A stretch of 64,000 nucleotides of DNA from Psychroserpens jangbogonensis (GTDB lineage Bacteria; Bacteroidota; Bacteroidia; Flavobacteriales; Flavobacteriaceae): the NCBI RefSeq assembly GCF_000797465.1, contig NZ_JSWG01000001.1, forward strand, positions 339,539 to 403,538. Reading direction: 5' to 3'. Shown one piece after another: positions 29,973 through 38,706 of this stretch. A program made the position numbers and the translations under genes. Positions within the stretch are counted from its first letter, which is position 1; each line of letters begins with the position of its first letter. Under the pieces are notes generated by a model. It made no database searches, had not been told where the DNA came from, and saw only the letters and a program-made list of their open reading frames with translations.

Positions 29973-32351
29973 ATGAATGCATTAAAAAAAGTAAGCAACG
30001 CTTCTAACAAATTTGCTAGTCAATGGGCAACATTTGTTATTAAAAATAAATGGCTAGTATTAATTGGAACTTTCCTCTTAGCAATAGGACTAGGTTCACA
30101 AGGTAAAATGGAATTTGATGGAGATTACCATGTATTCTTTAGTGAGTCGAATCCTGAATTAGAAGCTTTTGACGCATTACAAGAGAAATACACTAAAGAT
30201 GATAACGTCATAATAGTCCTATCTCCTTCTAATGGAAACATATTTACAAAAGAAAATCTAAATGCCATTGAAGAATTAACTACAGAATCCTGGAATACGC
30301 CATACTCTTCTCGAGTAGATGCTTTGACAAATTTCCAGCACACAAGCGCTGAAGGTGATGATTTGTACGTTGATGATTTATCATATGAGTCGTCTTTGAA
30401 AAGTAATACAGAAATTGCTGAAATTAAAGAAAAAGCATTGAAAGAACCGTTATTGGTCAATCGAATTTTAAATGAAAAAGGTAGTGTTACAGCAATCAAT
30501 ATTACCGTTAGACTTCCTGGTGTAGATAGTGCAAAAGAGATTCCTGAAGTTACTGTTTTTACAAGGAACATGGTTTCTAGTTTTAAAGAGAAGCACCCAA
30601 ACTTTGAAGTACATACTTCAGGTTTAGTACCATTAAACACAGCATTTTTCGAGTCCTCAATGGCAGATATGGCATTGACAATGCTTATGCTACTTATTGT
30701 CATAATAACAACGTTTATATTAACTCGAAACATTTATAGTACAATAGCTACATTGGTTGTCGTTCTATTTTCAATTATAAGTGCTGTTGGTTTTATTGGT
30801 ATAATGGGTATAAAACTAACACCTCCTTCAGCAACATTTATGACCATGATTTTAACGCTAGCTGTAGCGGACAGTATACACATACTTATCACTATGCTGC
30901 AAAAAATGCGACAAGACGGTCTTAATAAAGTTGATGCTTTAGTCGAATCGATACGATTAAACTTTATGCCTGTTTTCATTACTAGTCTGACTACCGTAAT
31001 TGGATTCTTGACTATGAATTTTGGAGATGTGCCTCCATTTTGGGATTTAGGAAACATTACTGCTTTTGGAATGACAATGGCATTTATTTTCTCGACAACA
31101 GTTCTGCCTGCATTAATGGCAATATTCCCTGTAAAAACCAAAGTGAGAAAAGAAACCGAAAAAACTAAGAAAAACTGGTATGCATCTCTCGGTAACCTAG
31201 TTGCTAATCAACCTTTAAGACTTACTTTTATTTCAATAGTTATTATTGGAGGATTAACCTTTTTAGCTACTAAAAACGAATTCAATGATGAGTTTATCAA
31301 TTATTTTGATGAGAGCGTCACCTTCAGAACAGATACCGATTATATCAGTGAAAACTTAACTGGTATTTATAATATAGAATTTTCAATTGGTAGCGGTGAA
31401 AGTGGAGGAATTAATAACCCAGAATACCTTAAAAAACTTAATGGTTTTGAAGACTGGTTAAATGAACAACCAGAAGTAGTACATGTAAATGCATTTAGTG
31501 AAGTTGCAAGACGTGTAAACAGATCAATGCATGGTGATGACGAAAGCTTTTATCGCGTTCCTGACAATCGTGAAGAAGCAGCACAATACTTACTACTGTA
31601 TGAACTGTCCTTACCTTTTGGATTAGACCTCAACAACCAAATAAATGTAGATAAATCAGAATCTCGTGTTACTGTAACCTTAAAAAATCTTGACAGTCCA
31701 GAGATGATTGCATTTGCCGAAAAAAGTGAGCGATGGTTAGTCGCTAATACTCCAAAGGAAATGCATGCAATTGCTGTAAGTCCAATGCTAATGTTTTCTA
31801 AGTTAGGATTTAGGCAAGCAGAAAGCATGTTTAATGGAAACATTATAGCGCTTATTTTAATTTCATTAGTACTTATGCTCGCTTTAAGAAACTTCAAGCT
31901 TGGGTTATTAAGTATCATCCCAAATGTAACTCCAGTTCTCGTTGGTTTTGGGATTTGGGCACTTTATAAAGGTCAAATCAATACTGGAATGGTAATCGTT
32001 TTTGGTATGACTTTAGGCATAATAGTAGATGATACTGTTCACTTTATGAGTAAATTTTTAAGAGCAAGAAGAGAGTTAGGATATGATGCAAAACAAGCTG
32101 TAGTATACGCTTTTGAAACTGTTGGAAAAGCACTTGTAACTACCACAATTGTACTATTAGCAGGATTTGCAGTGCTTTCAACTTCATCATTTGCATTAAA
32201 TAGTTACATGGCAAGAATTACGGTAATCATTATAACAAGTGCTTTAATAATTGACTTTGTTTTATTGCCTTCATTATTAATTCTGACGAGTAAAAAGAAA
32301 GAAAAAATCATTCAAAAAAAGGAATACACACAAGTTATCCTTGATAAATAA
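29973..32351 (+). CDS. RND/MMPL family transporter
   Basis: A 792-residue inner-membrane transporter with the RND two-fold plan. Each half has one membrane segment, a large periplasmic loop and then five closely packed segments. First half: loop about 45-215 and helices near 222-385. Second half: loop about 435-610 and helices near 615-780. Segments such as LTLAVADSIHILITM and VFGMTLGIIVDDTVHFMSKF carry the conserved acidic residues of helices 4 and 10. It belongs to the HAE-3/MMPL branch and has no adaptor gene beside it. Followed by a LolA-like, a DoxX and an outer-membrane gene; the set suggests lipid or hydrophobic-compound movement to the outer membrane. Confidence 0.93.
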   Translation: MNALKKVSNASNKFASQWATFVIKNKWLVLIGTFLLAIGLGSQGKMEFDGDYHVFFSESNPELEAFDALQEKYTKDDNVIIVLSPSNGNIFTKENLNAIEELTTESWNTPYSSRVDALTNFQHTSAEGDDLYVDDLSYESSLKSNTEIAEIKEKALKEPLLVNRILNEKGSVTAINITVRLPGVDSAKEIPEVTVFTRNMVSSFKEKHPNFEVHTSGLVPLNTAFFESSMADMALTMLMLLIVIITTFILTRNIYSTIATLVVVLFSIISAVGFIGIMGIKLTPPSATFMTMILTLAVADSIHILITMLQKMRQDGLNKVDALVESIRLNFMPVFITSLTTVIGFLTMNFGDVPPFWDLGNITAFGMTMAFIFSTTVLPALMAIFPVKTKVRKETEKTKKNWYASLGNLVANQPLRLTFISIVIIGGLTFLATKNEFNDEFINYFDESVTFRTDTDYISENLTGIYNIEFSIGSGESGGINNPEYLKKLNGFEDWLNEQPEVVHVNAFSEVARRVNRSMHGDDESFYRVPDNREEAAQYLLLYELSLPFGLDLNNQINVDKSESRVTVTLKNLDSPEMIAFAEKSERWLVANTPKEMHAIAVSPMLMFSKLGFRQAESMFNGNIIALILISLVLMLALRNFKLGLLSIIPNVTPVLVGFGIWALYKGQINTGMVIVFGMTLGIIVDDTVHFMSKFLRARRELGYDAKQAVVYAFETVGKALVTTTIVLLAGFAVLSTSSFALNSYMARITVIIITSALIIDFVLLPSLLILTSKKKEKIIQKKEYTQVILDK

Positions 32352-32371
32352 TCAATTAAAATACAAACAAC

Positions 32372-33142
32372 ATGAAAACAATAATTTTAACATTAACACT
32401 TTTAAGTACAATCGGACTATTTGCACAATCTGCTGAAGATCGTGGATTAGAAATCGCAAAAGCAGCGGAAAACGCCGATTTAGGATTCAAAAGTTCTACA
32501 GTAGAATTAAAAATGACCTTGAAAAATAAAAATGGTCAAACTAGTGAGCGTCTTTTAACAACAAAGACATTAGAATTAACAGAAGATGGTGATAAATCAT
32601 TAATCGTTTTTAATAGTCCGAAAGATGTTAAAGGCACATCTACTTTAACGTTCACGCACAAAATTGGTGCTGATGATCAATGGTTATTTTTACCATCTAT
32701 AAAGCGTGTGAAACGAATTTCATCTAATAACAAATCAGGTCCATTTGTAGGAAGTGAATTTGCATATGAGGATTTGTCATCTCAAGAAGTAGAGAAATAT
32801 GCTTATAAATTCTTAAATGAAAATGGAAACCTTCTAAATGTTGAACAAGATCCTGTAGACCCAAAATCTGGATATACACGACGCATAGTAACCTACAATA
32901 AAGATAAAGGGTACCGAATTGAAAAAGTAGAATTTTATGATCGTAAAAATTCACTTTTAAAAACACTCACATACTCTGGATATAAACTCTATAAAAACAA
33001 GTTTTGGAGAGCAGCTTCATTTAATATGGTAAATCACCAAAGTAATAAAGAAACCTTATTACAGTTCAGTGATTATAATTTTGGAGTTGATCTAGCAGAA
33101 GAAGATTTCACTCAAGTTGCTTTAAAAAGAGCTGGAAACTAA
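32372..33142 (+). CDS. Outer-membrane lipoprotein-sorting (LolA-like) protein
   Basis: A 256-residue periplasmic protein with signal peptide ending LFAQ. The mature part has the concave beta-sheet pattern of LolA/LolB-like proteins (STVELKMTLKNKNGQTSERLLT, STLTFTHKIGADDQWLFLPSIKRVKRISSNN, SGPFVGSEFAYEDLSSQEVEKYAY). The sequence WLFLPSIKRVKRI and GSEFAYEDL are common to outer-membrane lipoprotein-sorting family members that accompany MMPL transporters. It probably carries lipid or lipoprotein cargo for the RND transporter encoded just upstream (20 nt gap). Confidence 0.9.
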   Translation: MKTIILTLTLLSTIGLFAQSAEDRGLEIAKAAENADLGFKSSTVELKMTLKNKNGQTSERLLTTKTLELTEDGDKSLIVFNSPKDVKGTSTLTFTHKIGADDQWLFLPSIKRVKRISSNNKSGPFVGSEFAYEDLSSQEVEKYAYKFLNENGNLLNVEQDPVDPKSGYTRRIVTYNKDKGYRIEKVEFYDRKNSLLKTLTYSGYKLYKNKFWRAASFNMVNHQSNKETLLQFSDYNFGVDLAEEDFTQVALKRAGN

Positions 33143-33153
33143 AGCATTTAAAA

Positions 33154-33573
33154 ATGATTAAAATTTTCTTACGCCTTGCAATTGCAACTGGATTTCTGTC
33201 TGCAGTTGCCGATCGGTTTGGATTTTGGAATAAAGACGTTTCAGCTTGGGGAAATTGGGACAACTTTTTAGAATACACAGCAGTGTTAAATCCATTAATT
33301 CCTGTTGATTTCATTCCAATAGTTGGAGCAACAGCTACAATAGCTGAAATTGTTTTTGCTTTGTGTTTAATAATTGGATACAAAACTGAATTATTTGCTA
33401 AGTTTAGTGGATATCTTATCTTATTATTTGCATTAGCAATGACATTCACTTCTGGAATAAAAGGCGCTTTCGATTACTCTGTTTTTACAGCAGTAGCAGC
33501 AGCATTTGCCTTAAGCACAATGAAAGCAAAGTCTTTTGAATTTGACATCGTATTGATGAAAAACAAACTTTAA
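33154..33573 (+). CDS. DoxX family membrane protein
   Basis: A 139-residue protein with four membrane helices and the DoxX pattern (LRLAIATGFLSAVADRFGFW, PIVGATATIAEIVFALCLIIGYKTELFAKFSGYLILLFALAM). DoxX proteins are found with redox and thiol-stress genes but their activity varies. It is 11 nt after the LolA-like gene. A hairpin with T-run follows before the last operon gene. Confidence 0.85.
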   Translation: MIKIFLRLAIATGFLSAVADRFGFWNKDVSAWGNWDNFLEYTAVLNPLIPVDFIPIVGATATIAEIVFALCLIIGYKTELFAKFSGYLILLFALAMTFTSGIKGAFDYSVFTAVAAAFALSTMKAKSFEFDIVLMKNKL

Positions 33574-33578
33574 AATAT

Positions 33579-33667
33579 AAGCAATACCGTTGACTACTTA
33601 ATCTACAATTCATAGTGATGGTTGGTTAGTTGGTTAATAGCAGTAGTTATTCGGTATTGCTTTTTTA
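33579..33667 (+). terminator. Long hairpin/terminator inside the RND operon
   Basis: AAGCAATACCG (33579-33589) pairs with CGGTATTGCTT (33652-33662), then TTTTA. The 62-nt loop holds ACTACT and AGTAGT, which can pair with it further. It ends 12 nt before the next start codon, so it may attenuate the last gene or protect the upstream mRNA. Confidence 0.6.
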
Positions 33668-33679
33668 ATACTAAACAAA

Positions 33680-34885
33680 ATGTTTAAGAATAGTAATTTA
33701 TACATCCTTTTTCTCTTTTTCAGTTATACATTTTTAAATGCACAAACTGATGAAAGAAAAGTAACGCATGATTTTGAACTTGAAATAGAAGCTGAATATC
33801 GTTATTTTATTGATGACGCAAAGTTTCAAGGTCAGCAAGATCACTTTCCATCTATTGCAATTCTTCCAGAGTATAGTTTGCAATGGAACAAAGGATATGA
33901 AAGTCTAAATTTTACTGGTTTTCTTAGAATAGATAAAGATAATGAACGAACGCATTGGGATATTAGAGAATTGTATTACCAAAAAGCACAAAGTAAATGG
34001 GAGCTAAGTATCGGCCTTAAAAAAGTATATTGGGGAGTTACAGAGAGCAATCATTTGGTAGATATCATCAATCAAACAGATGCCGTTGAATCCTTTGATG
34101 GTGAAGATAAACTTGGACAACCAATGGTTCAATTTACGTACACCACAGACAACTTTGGTAGTTTCGATTTTTACTATTTACCATATCATAGAAAACGAAC
34201 ATTTGCAGGAGAAAAAGGACGCTTACGTTTTCCTGTTATTATAGATAAAGATGATATAAATTATGAGAGTAGCGCAGAGGAATGGAGACAGGATGCTGCC
34301 TTTAGGTGGTCCCATTATTTTGGTGCTTTCGATATAGGAATATCTCATTTTTATGGAAACGGTCGTGAACCATTATTCACTTTTGATAATCAAGGGAATA
34401 TTAACGCCTTCTACCCTGTTATTAATCAAACAGGATTAGATTTACAAGTCACTCAAAACGCGTTTCTTTGGAAATTTGAATCTATATATCGTTCTTCTAA
34501 AGCACAAGATTTTTTTGCTTTAGTAGTTGGTCTAGAATACACGTTTAGCAATATCGATAGTAATGGTTTAGACATTGGGTTGCTGGCTGAATATCTATAT
34601 GATGAGCGTGATGAATTGGCATTAAATGCGTTACAAAATGATGTGTTTTTTGGAACTAGGATTGCTTTTAATGATACGCAAGACACTTCTATTTTAATTG
34701 GAGGAATTTCCGATTTAGAATCTAGCAGTAAAATTTTCAGCATTGAAGCTTCTAGGCGAATTGGTAATAGCTGGAAGGCTGAATTAGAAGCACGTATTTT
34801 TAGTAATATTGATCCAAATGAATTTATTCTATCCAATTTTCAGGAAGATAGTTTCCTGAGGTTTTCTATTTCAAAATTTTTTTAA
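33680..34885 (+). CDS. Outer-membrane protein of the RND operon
   Basis: A 401-residue exported protein with signal peptide ending LNAQ. Aromatic, alternating strands run through the whole chain (YEVEAEYRYF-like ELEIEAEYRYFID, WELSIGLKKVYWGVTESNHLVDIINQTDA, GSFDFYYLPYHRKRTF, FDIGISHFYGNG, FALVVGLEYTFSN) and it ends in Phe-Phe, as barrels do. KVYWGVTESNH with NQTD resembles a DUF1302-type outer-membrane protein seen beside MMPL and LolA-like genes in other phyla. Probable role: outer-membrane end of the RND export path. Convergent with clpS, overlapping its stop by 4 nt. Confidence 0.8.
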   Translation: MFKNSNLYILFLFFSYTFLNAQTDERKVTHDFELEIEAEYRYFIDDAKFQGQQDHFPSIAILPEYSLQWNKGYESLNFTGFLRIDKDNERTHWDIRELYYQKAQSKWELSIGLKKVYWGVTESNHLVDIINQTDAVESFDGEDKLGQPMVQFTYTTDNFGSFDFYYLPYHRKRTFAGEKGRLRFPVIIDKDDINYESSAEEWRQDAAFRWSHYFGAFDIGISHFYGNGREPLFTFDNQGNINAFYPVINQTGLDLQVTQNAFLWKFESIYRSSKAQDFFALVVGLEYTFSNIDSNGLDIGLLAEYLYDERDELALNALQNDVFFGTRIAFNDTQDTSILIGGISDLESSSKIFSIEASRRIGNSWKAELEARIFSNIDPNEFILSNFQEDSFLRFSISKFF

Positions 34886-35157
34886 ATAATCTCAGCGCTT
34901 AAACCTGCTTCTAATAACATAGAACAACGAGGTTCTAATTCTTTATATTCACCTGTCTTAACGGTACATTGCCCTTTGTAATGGACAATAATAGAACATT
35001 GTTCTGCTTGTTCTGGTGTATGATCACAGGCGTAGATTAATGTGTCAATAACGTGGTCAAATGTATTTACATCGTCATTATACACAATGATCTCATTAAG
35101 AGGCTGTTCTAGTGTGTCGACTTGAACTTCTTCTTTCGTTTTTTCTTTAGTACTCAT
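34882..35157 (-). CDS. clpS: ATP-dependent Clp protease adaptor ClpS
   Basis: Delivers N-degron substrates to ClpAP/ClpCP. A 91-residue protein from ATG 35157 (MSTKEKTKEEV); the frame extends four codons upstream. The core EIIVYNDDVNTFDHVIDTLIYACDHTPEQAEQCSIIVHYKGQCTVKTG carries the NDDxxTxDxV substrate-binding loop and the HxKG region usual in the family. It follows prmA on the same strand, 63 bp apart, as in other flavobacteria. Confidence 0.93.
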   Translation of the reverse strand: MSTKEKTKEEVQVDTLEQPLNEIIVYNDDVNTFDHVIDTLIYACDHTPEQAEQCSIIVHYKGQCTVKTGEYKELEPRCSMLLEAGLSAEII

Positions 35158-35220
35158 TATTTGGTGCATAGCTGTTAACTTAAATGAGGTTGGCTGTAAT
35201 CGGTTAGATAAATTTAAAGA

Positions 35221-36057
35221 TTATTTTTCAAACTTTAAAGCTACCCAGTTATTTCTTTCTAATGTTTCAACGTGTTTTAAACCATATTTATTACACTCAG
35301 CTTCTATAATTGGGATATCTTCATTATAAAAACCACTTAAGAACATAATTCCATTGGCATTCAATGTGTCTGTGTAGGTTTTCAAATCGTTAAGCAGAAT
35401 ATTTCTATTAATATTCGCAATTACAATATCATAATGCCTTCCAGGCAATAAATTAGCATCACCTTCTACAACGGTAATATGTTTAGCGTTGTTTCGTTCA
35501 ACATTTTCAAGACTGTTTAGATAACACCAATTATCATAATCGATAGCATCAATAGGCTTTGCTCCTTTCATTTCAGCTAGAATTGCTAGAACACCTGTTC
35601 CGCAACCCATATCTAAAACCGATTTATCAACAAACTCATTCTTTAAAATGTGCTGAATCATCATATGTGTGGTTTCATGGTGACCAGTACCAAAACTCAT
35701 TTTTGGCTCAATGATAATATCGAAATCGGTATTGGGTTTATCATGAAAAGGTGCGCGAACTGAGCATTTATCATCGACTATAATCGGATTGAAATTTTTC
35801 TCCCATTCTTCATTCCAATTGGTTTGCTCAATCTCATCAGAAGTATACGTGATTTCAAACTCTTCAGATTTCAGAATTTGAATGTCTTCAAGAATGGTTT
35901 CATTGTATTCTTCTTTTTGAATGTAAGCTGTTACTCCTTCTTCAGTCTCTACAAAACTTTCAAAACCTGCGTAACCCAATTCTGCAATTAGAATTTCTAC
36001 ACCTGGTTGAAGTGGTTTCACTTTGAAATAATATCCTAAATATATAGTATTTGACAT
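35221..36057 (-). CDS. prmA: Ribosomal protein L11 methyltransferase
   Basis: Trimethylates ribosomal protein L11. A 278-residue SAM-dependent methyltransferase: an N-terminal substrate-recognition domain (to about 100), then the Rossmann fold with SAM motif SVLDMGCGTGVLAILAEM, the acidic YDNWCYLNSLENV and the NINRNILL motif in place of NPPY. The FGTGHHETTHMMIQ segment typical of PrmA precedes the SAM loop. Start ATG 36057. Lies between clpS and the response regulator. Confidence 0.95.
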   Translation of the reverse strand: MSNTIYLGYYFKVKPLQPGVEILIAELGYAGFESFVETEEGVTAYIQKEEYNETILEDIQILKSEEFEITYTSDEIEQTNWNEEWEKNFNPIIVDDKCSVRAPFHDKPNTDFDIIIEPKMSFGTGHHETTHMMIQHILKNEFVDKSVLDMGCGTGVLAILAEMKGAKPIDAIDYDNWCYLNSLENVERNNAKHITVVEGDANLLPGRHYDIVIANINRNILLNDLKTYTDTLNANGIMFLSGFYNEDIPIIEAECNKYGLKHVETLERNNWVALKFEK

Positions 36058-36094
36058 AGAACCTGTTTAGGTTGCAAAGATACATGTCTAAATA

Positions 36095-36733
36095 TTAAAG
36101 CAATTGTTTTTCGATGGCAATCTTAATAATACCAACGCTATTTTTCGCACCTAGTTTACTCATAATATTCATACGATGCGTTTCTACTGTTTTAGGACTA
36201 ATGAATAGTTTTTCTGAGATTTCTAGCGTAGTTAACTCTTCCGAAATTGCTAGCAACACATCGTGCTCTCTTCTTGTAAGTTTAGGGAGTAAGCCATTAT
36301 TTGTTGCCTTTTTTGAAGTTTGATTGTATAGTCTTTTTTGAATATCTTTTTGTAAATAAACATCTCCAGAAAGGACTGTTTTTAAGGCTTCGACAAGTTC
36401 TAATTTATCTGTATTTTTTAACAAATATCCATGCACGCCATTTTTAAGCATTCGTTTTACAAAAGTGATATCTTCATAATTTGTAAGTGCAATAATCTTT
36501 AATTCAGGATGTGTTTTAAGTAATTGTTTACTCAAATCGATACCATTAATGTCCGGCAAATTAATATCTAAAAACAACACATCTGGAAGGTTTAAATCTA
36601 AACCTTTGATTGTTTCTTCACCATTCTCATATTCTCCAATAATTTTGATTTCAGGAGTGTTTTCTAATAAAGAAACAATGCCTTTAAGCACCATAACATG
36701 ATCGTCTGTAATGGCAATTTTAGTTGTGGTCAT
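36095..36733 (-). CDS. LuxR-family response regulator
   Basis: A 212-residue two-component regulator. Receiver domain (1-120): acidic pair Asp10-Asp11, phosphorylation site Asp56 (LFLDINLPDINGIDL), Lys at about 105. Output domain (about 145-205): LTRREHDVLLAISEELTTLEISEKLFISPKTVETHRMNIMSKL, a LuxR/NarL helix-turn-helix. It overlaps the 3' end of the kinase gene by 14 nt, so the pair is translated together. Target genes are not visible here. Confidence 0.95.
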   Translation of the reverse strand: MTTTKIAITDDHVMVLKGIVSLLENTPEIKIIGEYENGEETIKGLDLNLPDVLFLDINLPDINGIDLSKQLLKTHPELKIIALTNYEDITFVKRMLKNGVHGYLLKNTDKLELVEALKTVLSGDVYLQKDIQKRLYNQTSKKATNNGLLPKLTRREHDVLLAISEELTTLEISEKLFISPKTVETHRMNIMSKLGAKNSVGIIKIAIEKQLL

Positions 36734-38669
36734 TTAATTTATTTATATCCATTTCAATTGTATACGATGTTCCATCTTCATTTGATAACACATCCATAGT
36801 TGCTTGTAAATAATCGACTCTAGATTGTATGTTTTTTAATCCAATTCCATTCGACTTAACAGTCTTTGGGTCGAATCCTATTCCGTTATCTTCTACCGAT
36901 AAAGATAAATGATTCTCACGACAACTTATCTGAACATTAATTTCATCTGCTTCTGCATGTTTAATACTATTTGAAACCAATTCTTGAATGATTCTAAAAA
37001 CATTAATTTCTGGACTTTTAGAAATACTAAAAGAATCTCCCAAATGTTGAAACACAATTTCTTGGGTATGCATTTCATTTAAATTAAAACAATACTCTTC
37101 TGATGCTTCAATCAAGTTAAAATTTTCTAACGAAGGCGGCACCAAGTTATGTGAAATTGCTCTTACTTGTTCACAAGAGCTATCAATCATGGTAATAGCT
37201 TCCTTGATGACTTTATTATTCATTTCTAATAACGTAGACAACTTATATTTTATGGCAGATAAATCACCATTAACGCCATCGTGCAATTCTTTTGCAATAC
37301 GCAAACGTTCTTTCTCCTCGCCTTCTATTAACGATTCTAACGATTTGATTTGATACTCTCGTTTTAAGGTTAAAAGTTCTTGGCTTTTACGTTTTTGTTT
37401 TTGTTGAAATACTAACCACGTTAATAAAGAAGCAACTAATAAAAATAGTGCAATTCCTGACATGTAAATTAATTGATTGTTTTTTTGTTGAATTTCATCA
37501 TCTTGTTGTTTCAACTCTAATTGTTGTTCTACAATTTCTTTATTTTTCTTTTCGGTTTCAAACTGTTTTTGAAGCAAGTTTATGGACTTGATATTTTCTT
37601 CATTTAAAATCGAATCTTTAGCAGTAATAAATTTAGACTGAAAATCGAATGCTTTCCTATAATTCTGGTTTTTAAAATATGAATTAGACAATCCTGAATA
37701 AATGTTTTTAGCGTGATGCAGATCATTCGAGTTTTCAACTAAGTCTAATCCTTTGTTATAATAGATTAGAGCCTCAGTTGTTTTATTATTTTCTTCATAA
37801 AAATTTCCAAGATCATGGTAAAAAGCTGTTAGCGAGTAACTATAGCCTACTTTCTCTAATAAAGGTTTTGCTTTTAAGTAATAATTTAAAGCCAGTTTAG
37901 GATCTGAAGACAAATAGGTTCTTCCTAGCATATAATATGAATTTCCAATTTCAGAATCCTCATTAACCTCCTGAGCTATAGCTAAAGATTTAATAGCATA
38001 CTCACGAGATTTTAAGGTGTCTTTTTTTCTGAGCGTTATTTCAGCAATATTTCTTAGAGACATTGATTGATTGCGTTTTTTGTGTTTAAGGATAAAAATG
38101 GAATTTGCCATTTGGTAATTTAATATGGCTTCATCATGACGATCCATTTCTCCATAAATATTTGCAATACTATTGTAGGTAGATGCCATTGCAAACGAAT
38201 CTTTTTTATGCTCAAAAATATCTAATATCTCAAAGTAGGTTTTTAAGCTATTTTCATAATCTCCAAGTTTACTATGTATTATTCCAACCTGAAATAAAGC
38301 ATAGGCTTTACTAGTTGAATCCTTTTCAAAATATTTAATATTCTTAGCTAAATGATCCAATGCTTTGTCATAGTTTCCACTTACACGTTCTAACAAACCA
38401 TACATGAAATGACAATTGGCTTCTTTATCTTTAAATCCAGAAATCTTTGAATAATGCATCGAACTATCCACAAACTGTTTACTCAGTTCTAAATCATTTA
38501 ACCTTTGAAGCGCATAAAGAGATTCTTTATAAAAACGCTGAGCTCTTAAACTATCAGAACTGGACTTTTTTATTTCTACTGAAATACTGTCCTTATAAGT
38601 TTCATGTGTTTGAGCTTTTACAGAAAAAAAAGTAAAAACAAATGCAAAAAATAGAATAAATAGTTTCAA
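36720..38669 (-). CDS. TPR-containing sensor histidine kinase
   Basis: A 649-residue membrane sensor kinase. A signal peptide (1-19, ending KAQ) is followed by six or more tetratricopeptide repeats (about 60-350) in the periplasm, a short coiled coil (about 365-400), a membrane helix near 403-422 and the HisKA_3 segment KERLRIAKELHDGVNGDLSAIKYKL with His463. The ATPase domain (about 555-645) has N-box VSNSIKHAEAD and VEDNGIGFD. Start is TTG 38669, because the signal peptide begins right there. It pairs with the overlapping response regulator. This TPR-kinase architecture is frequent in Bacteroidota; the stimulus is unknown. Confidence 0.92.
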   Translation of the reverse strand: MKLFILFFAFVFTFFSVKAQTHETYKDSISVEIKKSSSDSLRAQRFYKESLYALQRLNDLELSKQFVDSSMHYSKISGFKDKEANCHFMYGLLERVSGNYDKALDHLAKNIKYFEKDSTSKAYALFQVGIIHSKLGDYENSLKTYFEILDIFEHKKDSFAMASTYNSIANIYGEMDRHDEAILNYQMANSIFILKHKKRNQSMSLRNIAEITLRKKDTLKSREYAIKSLAIAQEVNEDSEIGNSYYMLGRTYLSSDPKLALNYYLKAKPLLEKVGYSYSLTAFYHDLGNFYEENNKTTEALIYYNKGLDLVENSNDLHHAKNIYSGLSNSYFKNQNYRKAFDFQSKFITAKDSILNEENIKSINLLQKQFETEKKNKEIVEQQLELKQQDDEIQQKNNQLIYMSGIALFLLVASLLTWLVFQQKQKRKSQELLTLKREYQIKSLESLIEGEEKERLRIAKELHDGVNGDLSAIKYKLSTLLEMNNKVIKEAITMIDSSCEQVRAISHNLVPPSLENFNLIEASEEYCFNLNEMHTQEIVFQHLGDSFSISKSPEINVFRIIQELVSNSIKHAEADEINVQISCRENHLSLSVEDNGIGFDPKTVKSNGIGLKNIQSRVDYLQATMDVLSNEDGTSYTIEMDINKLNDHN

Positions 38670-38706
38670 AATATAATTGATTTATGCCCTAATTTAATTA
38701 ATAATC

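Noticed and set aside
30125..31141. Two minus-strand frames (202 and 135 codons) inside the RND transporter gene
   Set aside because: Antisense shadows of the membrane protein; composition follows the complementary hydrophobic codons.
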